Assembly: GCF_021278985.1 (NCBI RefSeq)
Contig: NZ_CP082833.1
Span: 2,728,001-2,792,000, forward strand
Length of the DNA: 64,000 nt
Source: Citrobacter rodentium NBRC 105723 = DSM 16636
GTDB lineage: Bacteria; Pseudomonadota; Gammaproteobacteria; Enterobacterales; Enterobacteriaceae
Reading direction: 5' to 3'
Shown here: positions 35,538-44,518 of the stretch, piece after piece
Layout: the number at the start of each line of letters is the position of its first letter
How positions within the stretch are numbered: position 1 is the stretch's first letter
Program-made: the position numbers and the translations under genes
The notes under the pieces: generated by a model
The model's input: the letters and a program-made list of their open reading frames with translations, nothing else
Database searches by the model: none
What the model was told of the DNA's origin: nothing

Positions 35538-36511
35538 GTTGGATTACACCGGATCTTGTCGATATCCTGCTGACCATCCTCAAAGCGGTAGTGATCCTGC
35601 TGGTCGTGGTGACCTGCGGGGCATTCATGAGCTTTGGCGAACGTCGCCTGTTGGGTCTGTTCCAGAACCGTTACGGACCGAACCGCGTGGGCTGGGGCGG
35701 TTCGCTCCAGCTGGTCGCGGACATGATCAAGATGTTCTTTAAAGAAGACTGGATCCCGAAATTCTCGGATCGCGTCATCTTTACCCTGGCGCCGATGATC
35801 GCCTTTACCTCGCTGCTGCTGGCGTTCGCCATCGTGCCGGTGAGTCCGGGCTGGGTGGTTGCCGATCTCAACATCGGGATTCTGTTCTTCCTGATGATGG
35901 CGGGTCTGGCGGTGTATGCGGTGCTGTTCGCCGGTTGGTCGAGCAACAACAAATACTCGCTGCTGGGGGCGATGCGCGCCTCCGCGCAGACGCTGAGCTA
36001 TGAAGTGTTCCTTGGGCTGTCCCTGATGGGCGTGGTGGCGCAGGCCGGTTCATTTAATATGACCGACATCGTCAACAACCAGGCGGATATCTGGAACGTG
36101 ATCCCGCAGTTCTTTGGTTTTGTCACCTTCGCTATCGCGGGCGTGGCAGTGTGTCACCGTCACCCGTTTGACCAGCCGGAAGCCGAGCAGGAACTGGCCG
36201 ACGGTTACCACATCGAATATTCCGGTATGAAGTTCGGTCTGTTCTTTGTGGGGGAGTACATCGGTATCGTCACCATTTCCGCGCTGATGGTTACCCTGTT
36301 CTTCGGCGGCTGGCAGGGCCCGTTCTTACCGCCATTCGTCTGGTTCGCGCTGAAAACCGCGTTCTTCATGATGATGTTCATTTTGATTCGTGCGTCGTTA
36401 CCGCGTCCGCGTTATGACCAGGTAATGTCCTTCGGCTGGAAAATCTGCCTGCCGCTGACGCTCATCAACTTGCTGGTAACGGCGGCTGTCATTCTCTGGC
36501 AGGCGCAATAA
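35534..36511 (+). CDS. nuoH: NuoH, complex I membrane subunit
   Basis: A 325-residue eight-helix membrane subunit that lines the quinone chamber and begins the proton path. Conserved parts include GERRLLGLFQNRYGPNRVGWGG (about 36-57), SNNKYSLLGAMRASAQTLSYE and PFDQPEAEQELADGYHIEYSGMKF (about 211-235). Length equals E. coli. It overlaps the nuoG stop by 4 bp. Confidence 0.97.
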   Translation: MSWITPDLVDILLTILKAVVILLVVVTCGAFMSFGERRLLGLFQNRYGPNRVGWGGSLQLVADMIKMFFKEDWIPKFSDRVIFTLAPMIAFTSLLLAFAIVPVSPGWVVADLNIGILFFLMMAGLAVYAVLFAGWSSNNKYSLLGAMRASAQTLSYEVFLGLSLMGVVAQAGSFNMTDIVNNQADIWNVIPQFFGFVTFAIAGVAVCHRHPFDQPEAEQELADGYHIEYSGMKFGLFFVGEYIGIVTISALMVTLFFGGWQGPFLPPFVWFALKTAFFMMMFILIRASLPRPRYDQVMSFGWKICLPLTLINLLVTAAVILWQAQ

Positions 36512-36525
36512 GGGACACAAAGATC

Positions 36526-37068
36526 ATGACCTTAAAAGAATTATTAGTGGGCTTTGGCACCCAGGTACGCAGTATCTGGATGATCGGCCTGCACGCGTTC
36601 GCGAAACGCGAAACGCGGATGTATCCGGAAGAGCCGGTCTATCTGCCGCCCCGTTTTCGCGGCCGTATCGTGCTGACCCGCGACCCGGACGGCGAAGAGC
36701 GCTGCGTTGCCTGCAACCTGTGCGCGGTAGCCTGCCCGGTAGGCTGTATCTCGCTGCAAAAAGCGGAGACCAAAGATGGCCGCTGGTATCCGGAGTTTTT
36801 CCGCATTAACTTCTCACGCTGCATCTTCTGCGGCCTGTGCGAAGAGGCCTGTCCGACGACGGCAATCCAGCTTACGCCAGACTTCGAGCTGGGTGAGTAC
36901 AAGCGTCAGGACCTGGTGTACGAGAAAGAGGATCTGCTGATTTCCGGTCCGGGCAAATACCCGGAATATAACTTCTACCGGATGGCGGGTATGGCAATCG
37001 ACGGCAAAGATAAGGGCGAAGCGGAAAATGAAGCCAAGCCTGTCGACGTCAAGAGCCTGTTACCGTAA
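36526..37068 (+). CDS. nuoI: NuoI, complex I subunit with clusters N6a/N6b
   Basis: A 180-residue ferredoxin-type subunit carrying two 4Fe-4S clusters that feed N2. Both motifs are intact: CVACNLCAVACP (near 60-71) and CIFCGLCEEACP (near 99-110). It forms the bridge between the peripheral and membrane arms with NuoB and NuoCD. nuoJ follows after 11 bp. Confidence 0.97.
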   Translation: MTLKELLVGFGTQVRSIWMIGLHAFAKRETRMYPEEPVYLPPRFRGRIVLTRDPDGEERCVACNLCAVACPVGCISLQKAETKDGRWYPEFFRINFSRCIFCGLCEEACPTTAIQLTPDFELGEYKRQDLVYEKEDLLISGPGKYPEYNFYRMAGMAIDGKDKGEAENEAKPVDVKSLLP

Positions 37069-37079
37069 GGAGAGGGGCA

Positions 37080-37634
37080 ATGGAATTCGCATTTTATATC
37101 TGTGGCCTGATAGCCATTCTCGCAACCTTGCGGGTGATCACCCATACCAATCCGGTGCATGCGCTGCTGTACCTGATTATTTCGCTGCTGGCGATTTCCG
37201 GGGTGTTCTTCTCGCTTGGCGCTTACTTTGCCGGTGCGCTGGAAATCATCGTTTACGCGGGCGCCATTATGGTGCTGTTCGTGTTCGTGGTGATGATGCT
37301 CAACCTCGGCGGTTCTGAAATTGAGCAGGAACGCCAGTGGCTGAAGCCGCAGGTGTGGATAGGACCGGCGGTTCTGTCGGCCATCATGCTGGTGGTGATC
37401 GTTTACGCCATTCTGGGCGTCAATGACCAGGGCATCGACGGCGTGCCGATTAGCGCGAAAGCGGTCGGCATTACCCTGTTCGGACCTTACGTACTGGCGG
37501 TAGAGCTGGCCTCTATGCTGCTGCTGGCAGGCCTGGTTGTCGCCTTCCACGTGGGTCGTGAAGAACGCCCCGGCGAAGTGCTGAGCAACCGTAAGGATGA
37601 CAGCGCGAAAAGAAAAACGGAGGAGCACGCATGA
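37080..37634 (+). CDS. nuoJ: NuoJ, complex I membrane subunit
   Basis: A 184-residue membrane subunit with five predicted helices. The third helix ([25 protein letters not shown], about 55-79) contains the pi-bulge region important for coupling. The charged C-terminus ([25 protein letters not shown]) faces the cytoplasm. Stop overlaps the nuoK start. Confidence 0.96.
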
Positions 37635-37933
37635 TCCCCTTACAACATGGACTGATCCTCGCGGCGATCTTATTCGTTCTCGGCTTAACCGGTCTGGTTA
37701 TCCGCCGCAATCTGCTGTTTATGCTGATCGGGCTGGAAATTATGATCAACGCTTCCGCGCTGGCCTTTGTGGTCGCCGGGAGCTACTGGGGCCAGACCGA
37801 TGGTCAGGTGATGTACATTCTCGCCATCAGCCTTGCGGCTGCCGAGGCGAGTATCGGCCTTGCGCTGTTGCTGCAACTTCATCGCCGTCGCCAGAACCTG
37901 AACATCGATTCAGTAAGTGAGATGCGTGGATGA
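37631..37933 (+). CDS. nuoK: NuoK, complex I membrane subunit (Mrp-like)
   Basis: A 100-residue three-helix subunit related to MrpC. The two conserved membrane glutamates lie in [13 protein letters not shown] (near residue 36) and [13 protein letters not shown] (near 72). Length equals E. coli NuoK. Its stop overlaps the nuoL ATG by 4 bp. Confidence 0.97.
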
Positions 37934-39771
37934 ACATGCTTGCCTTAACCATTATTCTGCCATTGATTGGCTTTGTCTTACTGGCCTTCTCTCGTGGTCG
38001 CTGGTCGGAAAACCTCTCAGCGACCGTCGGCGTCGGCTCCGTCGGCCTGGCGGCGCTGGTCACCGCTTTTATCGGCATGGACTTCTTCGCCAACGGCAAA
38101 CAGGCGTTCAGCCAGCCGCTGTGGACGTGGATGTCGGTCGGTGATTTCAACATCGGCTTCAGCCTGGTGCTGGATGGCCTGTCGCTGACCATGCTTTCCG
38201 TGGTCACCGGCGTGGGCTTCCTGATCCACATGTTCGCCTCCTGGTACATGCGTGGTGAAGAGGGCTACTCGCGCTTCTTCGCTTACACCAACCTGTTTAT
38301 CGCCAGCATGGTCATTCTGGTGCTGTCCGATAACCTGCTGTTGATGTACCTCGGCTGGGAAGGGGTGGGGCTGTGCTCTTACCTGCTGATCGGCTTCTAC
38401 TACAGCGATCCGAAGAACGGCGCCGCGGCGATGAAAGCCTTCGTCGTCACCCGCGTGGGCGACGTGTTCCTCGCCTTCGCGCTGTTCATTCTTTACAACG
38501 AGCTGGGTACGCTGAACTTCCGCGAAATGGTTGAGCTGGCGCCTGCGCATTTCGAAGCGGGCAATAACATCCTCACCTGGGCGACGCTGCTGCTGCTGGG
38601 CGGCGCGGTGGGTAAATCCGCACAGCTGCCGTTGCAGACGTGGCTTGCCGACGCGATGGCGGGCCCGACGCCTGTCTCCGCGCTGATCCACGCCGCAACG
38701 ATGGTTACCGCCGGTGTCTACCTGATTGCCCGTACCCACGGCCTGTTCCTGATGACGCCGGAGATCCTGCATCTGGTGGGGATTGTCGGCGCGGTTACGC
38801 TGGTAATGGCCGGTTTTGCCGCGCTGGTGCAGACCGACATCAAACGCGTGCTCGCTTACTCCACCATGAGCCAGATTGGCTACATGTTCCTGGCGCTTGG
38901 CGTTCAGGCATGGGATGCGGCGATTTTCCATCTGATGACGCACGCCTTCTTTAAAGCGCTGCTGTTCCTGGCCTCCGGCTCCGTTATTCTGGCCTGCCAC
39001 CATGAACAGAACATCTTTAAGATGGGCGGTCTGCGTAAGTCCATTCCGCTGGTGTATCTCTGCTTCCTGGTGGGTGGCGCGGCGCTGTCGGCGCTGCCGC
39101 TGGTCACCGCTGGCTTCTTCAGTAAGGATGAGATTCTGGCCGGTGCGATGGCTAACGGTCATATCAATCTGATGGTTGCAGGTCTGGTCGGGGCGTTTAT
39201 GACCTCTCTGTACACCTTCCGGATGATTTTCATCGTTTTCCACGGAAAAGAACAAATTCACGCTCATGCAGGGAAGGGGATTACCCACCACCTGCCGCTG
39301 ATTGTCCTGATGGTGCTCTCCACCTTCGTTGGCGCGCTGATCGTGCCGCCGTTACAGGGCGTGCTGCCGCAGACTACCGAGCTTGAGCACGGTAGCGTGA
39401 TGACGCTGGAAATTACCTCTGGCGTGGTGGCGATTGCGGGCATTCTGATTGCCGCATGGCTGTGGCTGGGCAAACGTACGCTTGTCACGTCGATTGCCAA
39501 CAGCGCGCCGGGTCGCCTGCTGGGGACCTGGTGGTATAACGCCTGGGGCTTCGACTGGCTATACGACAAAGTATTCGTTAAGCCGTACCTCGGCATCGCC
39601 TGGCTGCTGAAACGCGATCCGCTCAATGTGCTGATGAACATCCCGGCCTTCCTTTCCCGCTATGCAGGTAAAGGTCTGCTGTTCAGCGAGAACGGTTATC
39701 TGCGCTGGTACGTGGCGTCAATGAGCATTGGCGCGGTGGTTGTGCTGGCGCTGCTGATGGTTCTGCGTTGA
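37930..39771 (+). CDS. nuoL: NuoL, antiporter-like complex I subunit
   Basis: The 613-residue distal antiporter-like subunit, with about 16 membrane helices and a long lateral helix at its C-terminus that runs along the membrane arm. Proton-path residues appear in [21 protein letters not shown] (Glu near 144) and [24 protein letters not shown] (about 237-260). Length equals E. coli. It is separated from nuoM by 157 bp containing a REP. Confidence 0.97.
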
Positions 39772-39781
39772 GTTTGCGTAT

Positions 39782-39860
39782 GGGCCTGCCCGGTGGCGCT
39801 ATGCTTACCGGGCCTACGAAACAGTAGGTCGGATAAGCGAAGCACCATCCGATATGGCCC
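39782..39860. repeat. REP pair inside the nuo operon (nuoL-nuoM gap)
   Basis: GCCTGCCCGGTGGCGCTATGC ... TACCGGGCC is followed by TAGGTCGGATAAGCGAAGCACCATCCG, two imperfect REP hairpins in the only long intergenic gap of the distal operon. It may stabilise the upstream mRNA or partly uncouple nuoMN expression. Confidence 0.75.
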
Positions 39861-39928
39861 AAAAGAATTGTTGAAATTCGTTGAAAATCAGGTCCTTAAT
39901 CGGACTTTAACAAGGAATAAAGATCGCC

Positions 39929-41458
39929 ATGTTACTACCCTGGCTAATATTGATTCCCTTCATTGGTGGGTTTCTGTGCTGGCAGACCGAACGCTTTGGC
40001 GTGAAGGTGCCGCGCTGGATCGCGCTGATCACCATGGGACTGACGCTCGCGCTTGGCCTGCAACTGTGGCTACAGGGCGGTTATTCACTGACGCAAACTG
40101 AGGGCATTCCGCAGTGGCAGTCTGAATACCAAATAGAGTGGATCCCGCGCTTTGGCATCTCTATCCATCTGGCTATTGACGGTCTGTCGCTGCTGATGGT
40201 GGTGTTGACCGGACTGCTCGGCGTTCTGGCGGTGCTCTGTTCCTGGCGGGAAATCGAAAAATATCAGGGCTTTTTCCACCTGAACCTGATGTGGATCCTG
40301 GGCGGCGTTATCGGCGTGTTCCTTGCCATCGACATGTTCCTGTTCTTCTTCTTCTGGGAAATGATGCTGGTGCCGATGTACTTCCTGATCGCGCTGTGGG
40401 GCCATAAGGCGTCCGACGGTAAAACGCGTATCACGGCGGCCACCAAGTTCTTCATCTATACCCAGGCGAGCGGTCTGGTGATGTTGATTGCTATTCTGGC
40501 GCTGGTGTTTGTTCACCATAACGCGACCGGCGTCTGGACCTTCAACTACGAAGATCTGCTGAAAACGCCGATGTCTCACGGCGTGGAATATCTGCTGATG
40601 CTGGGCTTCTTCATCGCCTTCGCGGTGAAAATGCCGGTGGTTCCGCTGCACGGCTGGCTGCCTGACGCCCACTCACAGGCGCCGACTGCGGGTTCCGTTG
40701 ACCTCGCGGGCATCCTGCTGAAGACCGCGGCCTACGGCCTGCTGCGCTTCTCCCTGCCGCTGTTCCCCAACGCGTCGGCGGAGTTTGCGCCCATCGCCAT
40801 GTGGCTTGGCGTGATCGGCATCTTCTACGGCGCGTGGATGGCGTTTACCCAGTACGACATCAAGCGTCTGATTGCCTACACCTCCGTTTCCCACATGGGC
40901 TTCGTGCTGATTGCCATCTACACCGGCAGCCAGCTGGCGTACCAGGGGGCGGTGATTCAGATGATCGCTCACGGTCTGTCGGCAGCGGGTCTGTTCATCC
41001 TCTGCGGCCAGCTGTACGAACGCCTGCATACCCGCGATATGCGTATGATGGGCGGACTGTGGGGCAAAATGAAATGGCTGCCCGCGCTGTCGATGTTCTT
41101 CGCGGTGGCGACGCTCGGGATGCCGGGCACCGGTAACTTCGTCGGCGAATTTATGATCCTGTTCGGCAGCTACCAGATCGTGCCGGTGATTACCGTCATC
41201 TCGACCTTTGGTCTGGTATTCGCGTCCGTCTACTCGCTGGCGATGCTGCATCGCGCTTACTTCGGTAAGGCGAAAAGCCAGATTGCGAATCAGGAACTGG
41301 CAGGGATGTCGCTGCGTGAGCTGTTTATCATCCTGTTGCTGGTCGTGCTTCTGGTACTGCTTGGCTTCTATCCGCAGCCGATTCTGGATACCTCGCATTC
41401 CGCGATGAGCAACATCCAGCAGTGGTTTGTTAATTCCGTTTCTACTACAAGGCCGTAA
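39929..41458 (+). CDS. nuoM: NuoM, antiporter-like complex I subunit
   Basis: A 509-residue proton-pumping subunit of the membrane arm, equal in length to E. coli NuoM. Key residues are in FFFFWEMMLVPMYFLIALWG (Glu near 144) and AFAVKMPVVPLHGWLPDAHSQAPTAGSV (Lys near 234), typical of Mrp-antiporter-like subunits. About 14 helices. It follows the nuoL-nuoM REP; nuoN starts 6 bp after its stop. Confidence 0.97.
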   Translation: MLLPWLILIPFIGGFLCWQTERFGVKVPRWIALITMGLTLALGLQLWLQGGYSLTQTEGIPQWQSEYQIEWIPRFGISIHLAIDGLSLLMVVLTGLLGVLAVLCSWREIEKYQGFFHLNLMWILGGVIGVFLAIDMFLFFFFWEMMLVPMYFLIALWGHKASDGKTRITAATKFFIYTQASGLVMLIAILALVFVHHNATGVWTFNYEDLLKTPMSHGVEYLLMLGFFIAFAVKMPVVPLHGWLPDAHSQAPTAGSVDLAGILLKTAAYGLLRFSLPLFPNASAEFAPIAMWLGVIGIFYGAWMAFTQYDIKRLIAYTSVSHMGFVLIAIYTGSQLAYQGAVIQMIAHGLSAAGLFILCGQLYERLHTRDMRMMGGLWGKMKWLPALSMFFAVATLGMPGTGNFVGEFMILFGSYQIVPVITVISTFGLVFASVYSLAMLHRAYFGKAKSQIANQELAGMSLRELFIILLLVVLLVLLGFYPQPILDTSHSAMSNIQQWFVNSVSTTRP

Positions 41459-41464
41459 ATCGCC

Positions 41465-42922
41465 ATGACAATAACTCCACAACACCTGATTGCGCTGCTA
41501 CCGCTGCTGATCGTCGGCTTGACGGTGGTGGTTGTGATGCTCTCCATTGCGTGGCGACGCAATCACTTCCTCAATGCCACGCTGTCGGTTATTGGGCTTA
41601 ACGCTGCGCTGGTTTCGCTCTGGTTTGTTGGCCAGGCGGGCGCGATGGACGTCACTCCGCTGATGCGGGTTGATGGTTTCGCTATGCTTTACACCGGGCT
41701 GGTTCTGCTGGCAAGCCTCGCGACCTGCACTTTTGCCTATCCGTGGCTGGAAGGCTACGACGACAACCGGGAAGAGTTCTACCTGCTGGTGCTGATTGCC
41801 GCGCTGGGCGGGATCCTGCTGGCGAACGCCAACCATCTGGCGGCGCTGTTCCTCGGCATTGAACTGATCTCCCTACCGCTGTTTGGTCTGGTCGGCTACG
41901 CCTTCCGCCAGAAGCGCTCGCTGGAAGCCAGTATCAAATACACCATTCTGTCCGCCGCGGCCTCGTCGTTCCTGCTGTTCGGGATGGCGCTGGTGTACGC
42001 CCAGTCCGGCAACCTGGCGTTCGTCGCCCTCGGTAAGAGCCTCGGCGACGGTATGCTGCACGAGCCGCTACTGCTGGCGGGCTTCGGCATGATGATTGTC
42101 GGTCTCGGCTTTAAACTCTCTCTGGTGCCTTTCCACCTGTGGACGCCGGACGTCTACCAGGGCGCGCCAGCCCCGGTCTCCACCTTCCTGGCGACGGCGA
42201 GCAAAATCGCTATCTTCGGCGTGGTGATGCGTCTGTTCCTCTACGCGCCGGTGGGCGACAGCGAAGCCGTGCGCGTGGTGCTGGGCGTGATCGCCTTTGC
42301 CTCGATCATCTTCGGTAACCTGATGGCGCTGAGTCAGACCAATATCAAACGTCTGCTCGGTTACTCCTCCATCTCTCACCTCGGCTATCTGCTGGTGGCG
42401 CTGATTGCTCTGCAAAGCGGCGAGATGTCGATGGAAGCGGTAGGCGTCTACCTGGCCGGTTATCTGTTCAGCAGCCTCGGCGCCTTCGGCGTGGTCAGCC
42501 TGATGTCCAGCCCGTACCGCGGGCCGGATGCCGAATCGCTGTTCTCTTACCGCGGCCTGTTCTGGCATCGCCCAATCCTCGCCGCGGTGATGACGGTAAT
42601 GATGCTGTCGCTGGCGGGTATCCCGATGACGCTGGGCTTTATCGGTAAATTCTACGTGCTGGCGGTCGGTGTGCAGGCGAGCCTGTGGTGGCTGGTTGCC
42701 GCCGTGGTGGTGGGTTCCGCGATTGGCTTGTACTACTACCTGCGCGTGGCGGTCAGCCTGTACCTGAGCGCGCCGCAGCAGCTCAACCGCGATGCGCCGA
42801 CGAACTGGCAGTACAGCGCGGGCGGCATCGTGGTGCTGATCTCCGCACTGCTGGTGCTGGTGCTCGGCGTCTGGCCGCAGCCGCTGATCAGCATTGTGCA
42901 GCTGGCGATGCCGCTGATGTAA
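41465..42922 (+). CDS. nuoN: NuoN, antiporter-like complex I subunit
   Basis: The 485-residue antiporter-like subunit next to NuoK. It carries ALFLGIELISLPLFGLVGYAF (Glu near 133), GLGFKLSLVPFHLWTPDVYQGAPAPV (Lys near 217) and the SISHLGYLLVAL stretch. Length equals E. coli. It is the last nuo gene; its terminator, starting about 20 bp after the stop, is split by an insertion sequence. Confidence 0.97.
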   Translation: MTITPQHLIALLPLLIVGLTVVVVMLSIAWRRNHFLNATLSVIGLNAALVSLWFVGQAGAMDVTPLMRVDGFAMLYTGLVLLASLATCTFAYPWLEGYDDNREEFYLLVLIAALGGILLANANHLAALFLGIELISLPLFGLVGYAFRQKRSLEASIKYTILSAAASSFLLFGMALVYAQSGNLAFVALGKSLGDGMLHEPLLLAGFGMMIVGLGFKLSLVPFHLWTPDVYQGAPAPVSTFLATASKIAIFGVVMRLFLYAPVGDSEAVRVVLGVIAFASIIFGNLMALSQTNIKRLLGYSSISHLGYLLVALIALQSGEMSMEAVGVYLAGYLFSSLGAFGVVSLMSSPYRGPDAESLFSYRGLFWHRPILAAVMTVMMLSLAGIPMTLGFIGKFYVLAVGVQASLWWLVAAVVVGSAIGLYYYLRVAVSLYLSAPQQLNRDAPTNWQYSAGGIVVLISALLVLVLGVWPQPLISIVQLAMPLM

Positions 42923-42939
42923 ACGCAGCGCAGCCATAA

Positions 42940-42957
42940 AAAAAACCCGCTTCGGCG
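42940..42957 (+). terminator. Left half of the nuo terminator, split by the IS
   Basis: AAAAAACCCGC-TTCGGCG is the upstream arm, loop and start of the right arm. The matching downstream arm and T-run (GCGGGTTTTTT) are at 44379-44389, beyond the IS. Rejoined, they form a perfect 11-bp stem with a TTCG loop. The last 10 bases here are the left copy of the target duplication. Confidence 0.9.
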
Positions 42958-42966
42958 TAACACCGT

Positions 42967-44283
42967 TCACTTAAGATGTTTTGAGTGAACGGGATACTGG
43001 GTTTTTGAGATTCTGACGGTCCTCTTTTTGGGCCGTTTTCTCTTTTCTGGCAGGATAAATTGCTTCACATTCTCCCGCATTTTCTTTAGCTTCGTTGGGA
43101 TCGTCCCCGGTTTACCCAGTGAGCACCAGATAAGTTCATCCTGGATTAGTCTCATCGCCATCACGAAGCTTATCCGCAGCGGCGGCACTTTTGCTTCCCG
43201 TGCTATCTGACTCATCTCCATCCGTATCAGATTATAGGCCGTCAGCAGGCCCCATATTTCCTGGTAAATCCCGCTCACTTTCTGACTGCGCAACAGCGTG
43301 GCTGTGCTCAGCTGGAACTGTTTCAGTTCTCCATAACCATTTTCTATGCTCCATCGTTCCTGATATACATAACGCAGCGCCTCTGCCGGATACTGCCCCG
43401 GCTCTGTCAGAGAGGTGATAAAACCTTTGTAATCGCCTGATTCATCTTCATATTCTATTAGCCGGGCCTGCCAGTTTTCTGGCAGCGAACTGTCCTGTTT
43501 GCGGGCCTGCGGTGAGACCTGCATCTCCACCAGATGGTCTCCTCCGGCGAAGGTTTCAACTATGCGGTATTTTGTATTGCCCTTCAGGGGAACCAGCCAG
43601 TGCGCTTCCTGCTGCCTGCGCTGCCAGTTAATCAGTAACTCTGCGGACAGATAACATCGGTCAAACAGGGTCAGGCTCTTCGCCTGCGGCGATAACTGCT
43701 TCGCGTAACTGACTTCTCCGGTGTTTGCCGGGCCGAATTTTACGCCGTGAATCAATCTGCTGCGCAGTGACATCATGGCGCACAGCCTGACCATCGGGTA
43801 CTCGGTGTGTCTGTCCGGACGATGCTTTATGTACTCAAAATGCTCAGCAAGTTCGGGCGTATCGGGAGTACGAAAAAGCGTGCCATCAACGGCAAACAGG
43901 CGCAGCCCGTACCAGAGGTCATCCTTGTCTTCCTGCTGCGTCCAGTGGCTGGCCGTCAGGGTGAAGAGCTCCCGGAGCGGTTCATCACTGAGTCTCTGAC
44001 GGGCCCGGGCAACAGAGCTGGCGGCGAGAGTCTCGCCTTCCTGTGAACTCAGGACGAGATCGAGTTTTGTCACAACGTCCGTGATGGAGCGGTCGCGATA
44101 CAGGCCCATGCCCACAATCAGCCAGACCACGAGTTCTGCGGGGAGCTTACGTTTACGGATACTGGCTTTATTGGTGGAATCAAGGACCTGAGAAATCCAC
44201 TCAAGGGGAATGGCACGCTGAAAACAGGAAAGTGAAGCGGGTTCAGCCCAGGTCTGGGTATCGTCAAGCCAGGTCGAAAGCAT
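42967..44283 (-). CDS. IS4-family transposase
   Basis: A 438-residue DDE transposase. The N-terminal part (about 5-100) fits the IS4 N-terminal domain. The catalytic triad is visible as Asp133 (FAVDGT), Asp208 (LFDRCY) and Glu314 in the Y-x2-R-x3-E-x6-K signature (Tyr307, Arg310, Glu314, Lys321). The coding region runs into the left inverted repeat, ending in VHSKHLK. The ATG lies directly after a six-T run and hairpin (44284-44313), and the ribosome site GGGG is inside that hairpin. No frameshift or stop is seen. Confidence 0.95.
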   Translation of the reverse strand: MLSTWLDDTQTWAEPASLSCFQRAIPLEWISQVLDSTNKASIRKRKLPAELVVWLIVGMGLYRDRSITDVVTKLDLVLSSQEGETLAASSVARARQRLSDEPLRELFTLTASHWTQQEDKDDLWYGLRLFAVDGTLFRTPDTPELAEHFEYIKHRPDRHTEYPMVRLCAMMSLRSRLIHGVKFGPANTGEVSYAKQLSPQAKSLTLFDRCYLSAELLINWQRRQQEAHWLVPLKGNTKYRIVETFAGGDHLVEMQVSPQARKQDSSLPENWQARLIEYEDESGDYKGFITSLTEPGQYPAEALRYVYQERWSIENGYGELKQFQLSTATLLRSQKVSGIYQEIWGLLTAYNLIRMEMSQIAREAKVPPLRISFVMAMRLIQDELIWCSLGKPGTIPTKLKKMRENVKQFILPEKRKRPKKRTVRISKTQYPVHSKHLK

Positions 44284-44313
44284 AAAAAAGCCCCATCAGA
44301 AAATTGATGAGGC
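44284..44313 (-). terminator. Hairpin/terminator at the transposase start
   Basis: On the minus strand GCCTCATCA-ATTTTC-TGATGGGGC (one G-U pair) is followed by TTTTTT and then the transposase ATG. The 3' arm includes the ribosome site GGGG. A transcript entering from outside would fold, terminate and hide the start site. Confidence 0.8.
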
Positions 44314-44314
44314 T

Positions 44315-44342
44315 ATTGTCACCTACCCACTGGATCGTTCAA
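44315..44342 (-). promoter_or_regulatory. Candidate transposase promoter
   Basis: On the minus strand TTGAAC (44337-44342) and GACAAT (44315-44320) are spaced 16 bp and each matches four of six consensus bases. The start point would fall near 44308, inside the 5' arm of the hairpin, so the element's own RNA would lack part of that arm. Confidence 0.5.
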
Positions 44343-44414
44343 CCGATCATTTTGCTTAACCGATCGGTGTTACGCTTCGGCGGGTTTTTTGTTGTTGGCA
44401 TAGCTGAAGACATT

Positions 44415-44491
44415 TGCCGGATGGCGGCGTAAACGCCTTATCCAACCTGGGGGAGGCTGTAGGCCGGATAAGCGAAGCGTCATCCGGCATT
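44415..44491. repeat. REP pair downstream of the IS
   Basis: TGCCGGATGGCGGCGTAAACGCCTTATCC and TAGGCCGGATAAGCGAAGCGTCATCCGGCA form two REP units between the nuo terminator and cheV, the normal place for a BIME between convergent transcripts. Confidence 0.9.
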
Positions 44492-44518
44492 CGGGGTGGT
44501 TTTTATATCTCTTCCCCC

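Larger units (their letters stand above)
42958..44372 (-). mobile_element. IS4-family insertion sequence, 1415 bp
   Basis: A complete element with one transposase gene. Its ends are inverted repeats beginning TAACACCG (left TAACACCGTTCACTTAAG, right end read inward TAACACCGATCGGTTAAG). It is bordered by a perfect 10-bp target duplication CGCTTCGGCG (42948-42957 and 44373-44382), all within the IS4-family norm. The transposase has the YREK signature. The intact ends and duplication suggest a recent and possibly active insertion. The ISfinder name could not be assigned. Confidence 0.95.

Noticed and set aside
38017..39291. A 424-codon frame antisense to nuoL
   Set aside because: A shadow frame; His/Gln/Arg-rich composition typical of antisense reads of membrane protein genes.
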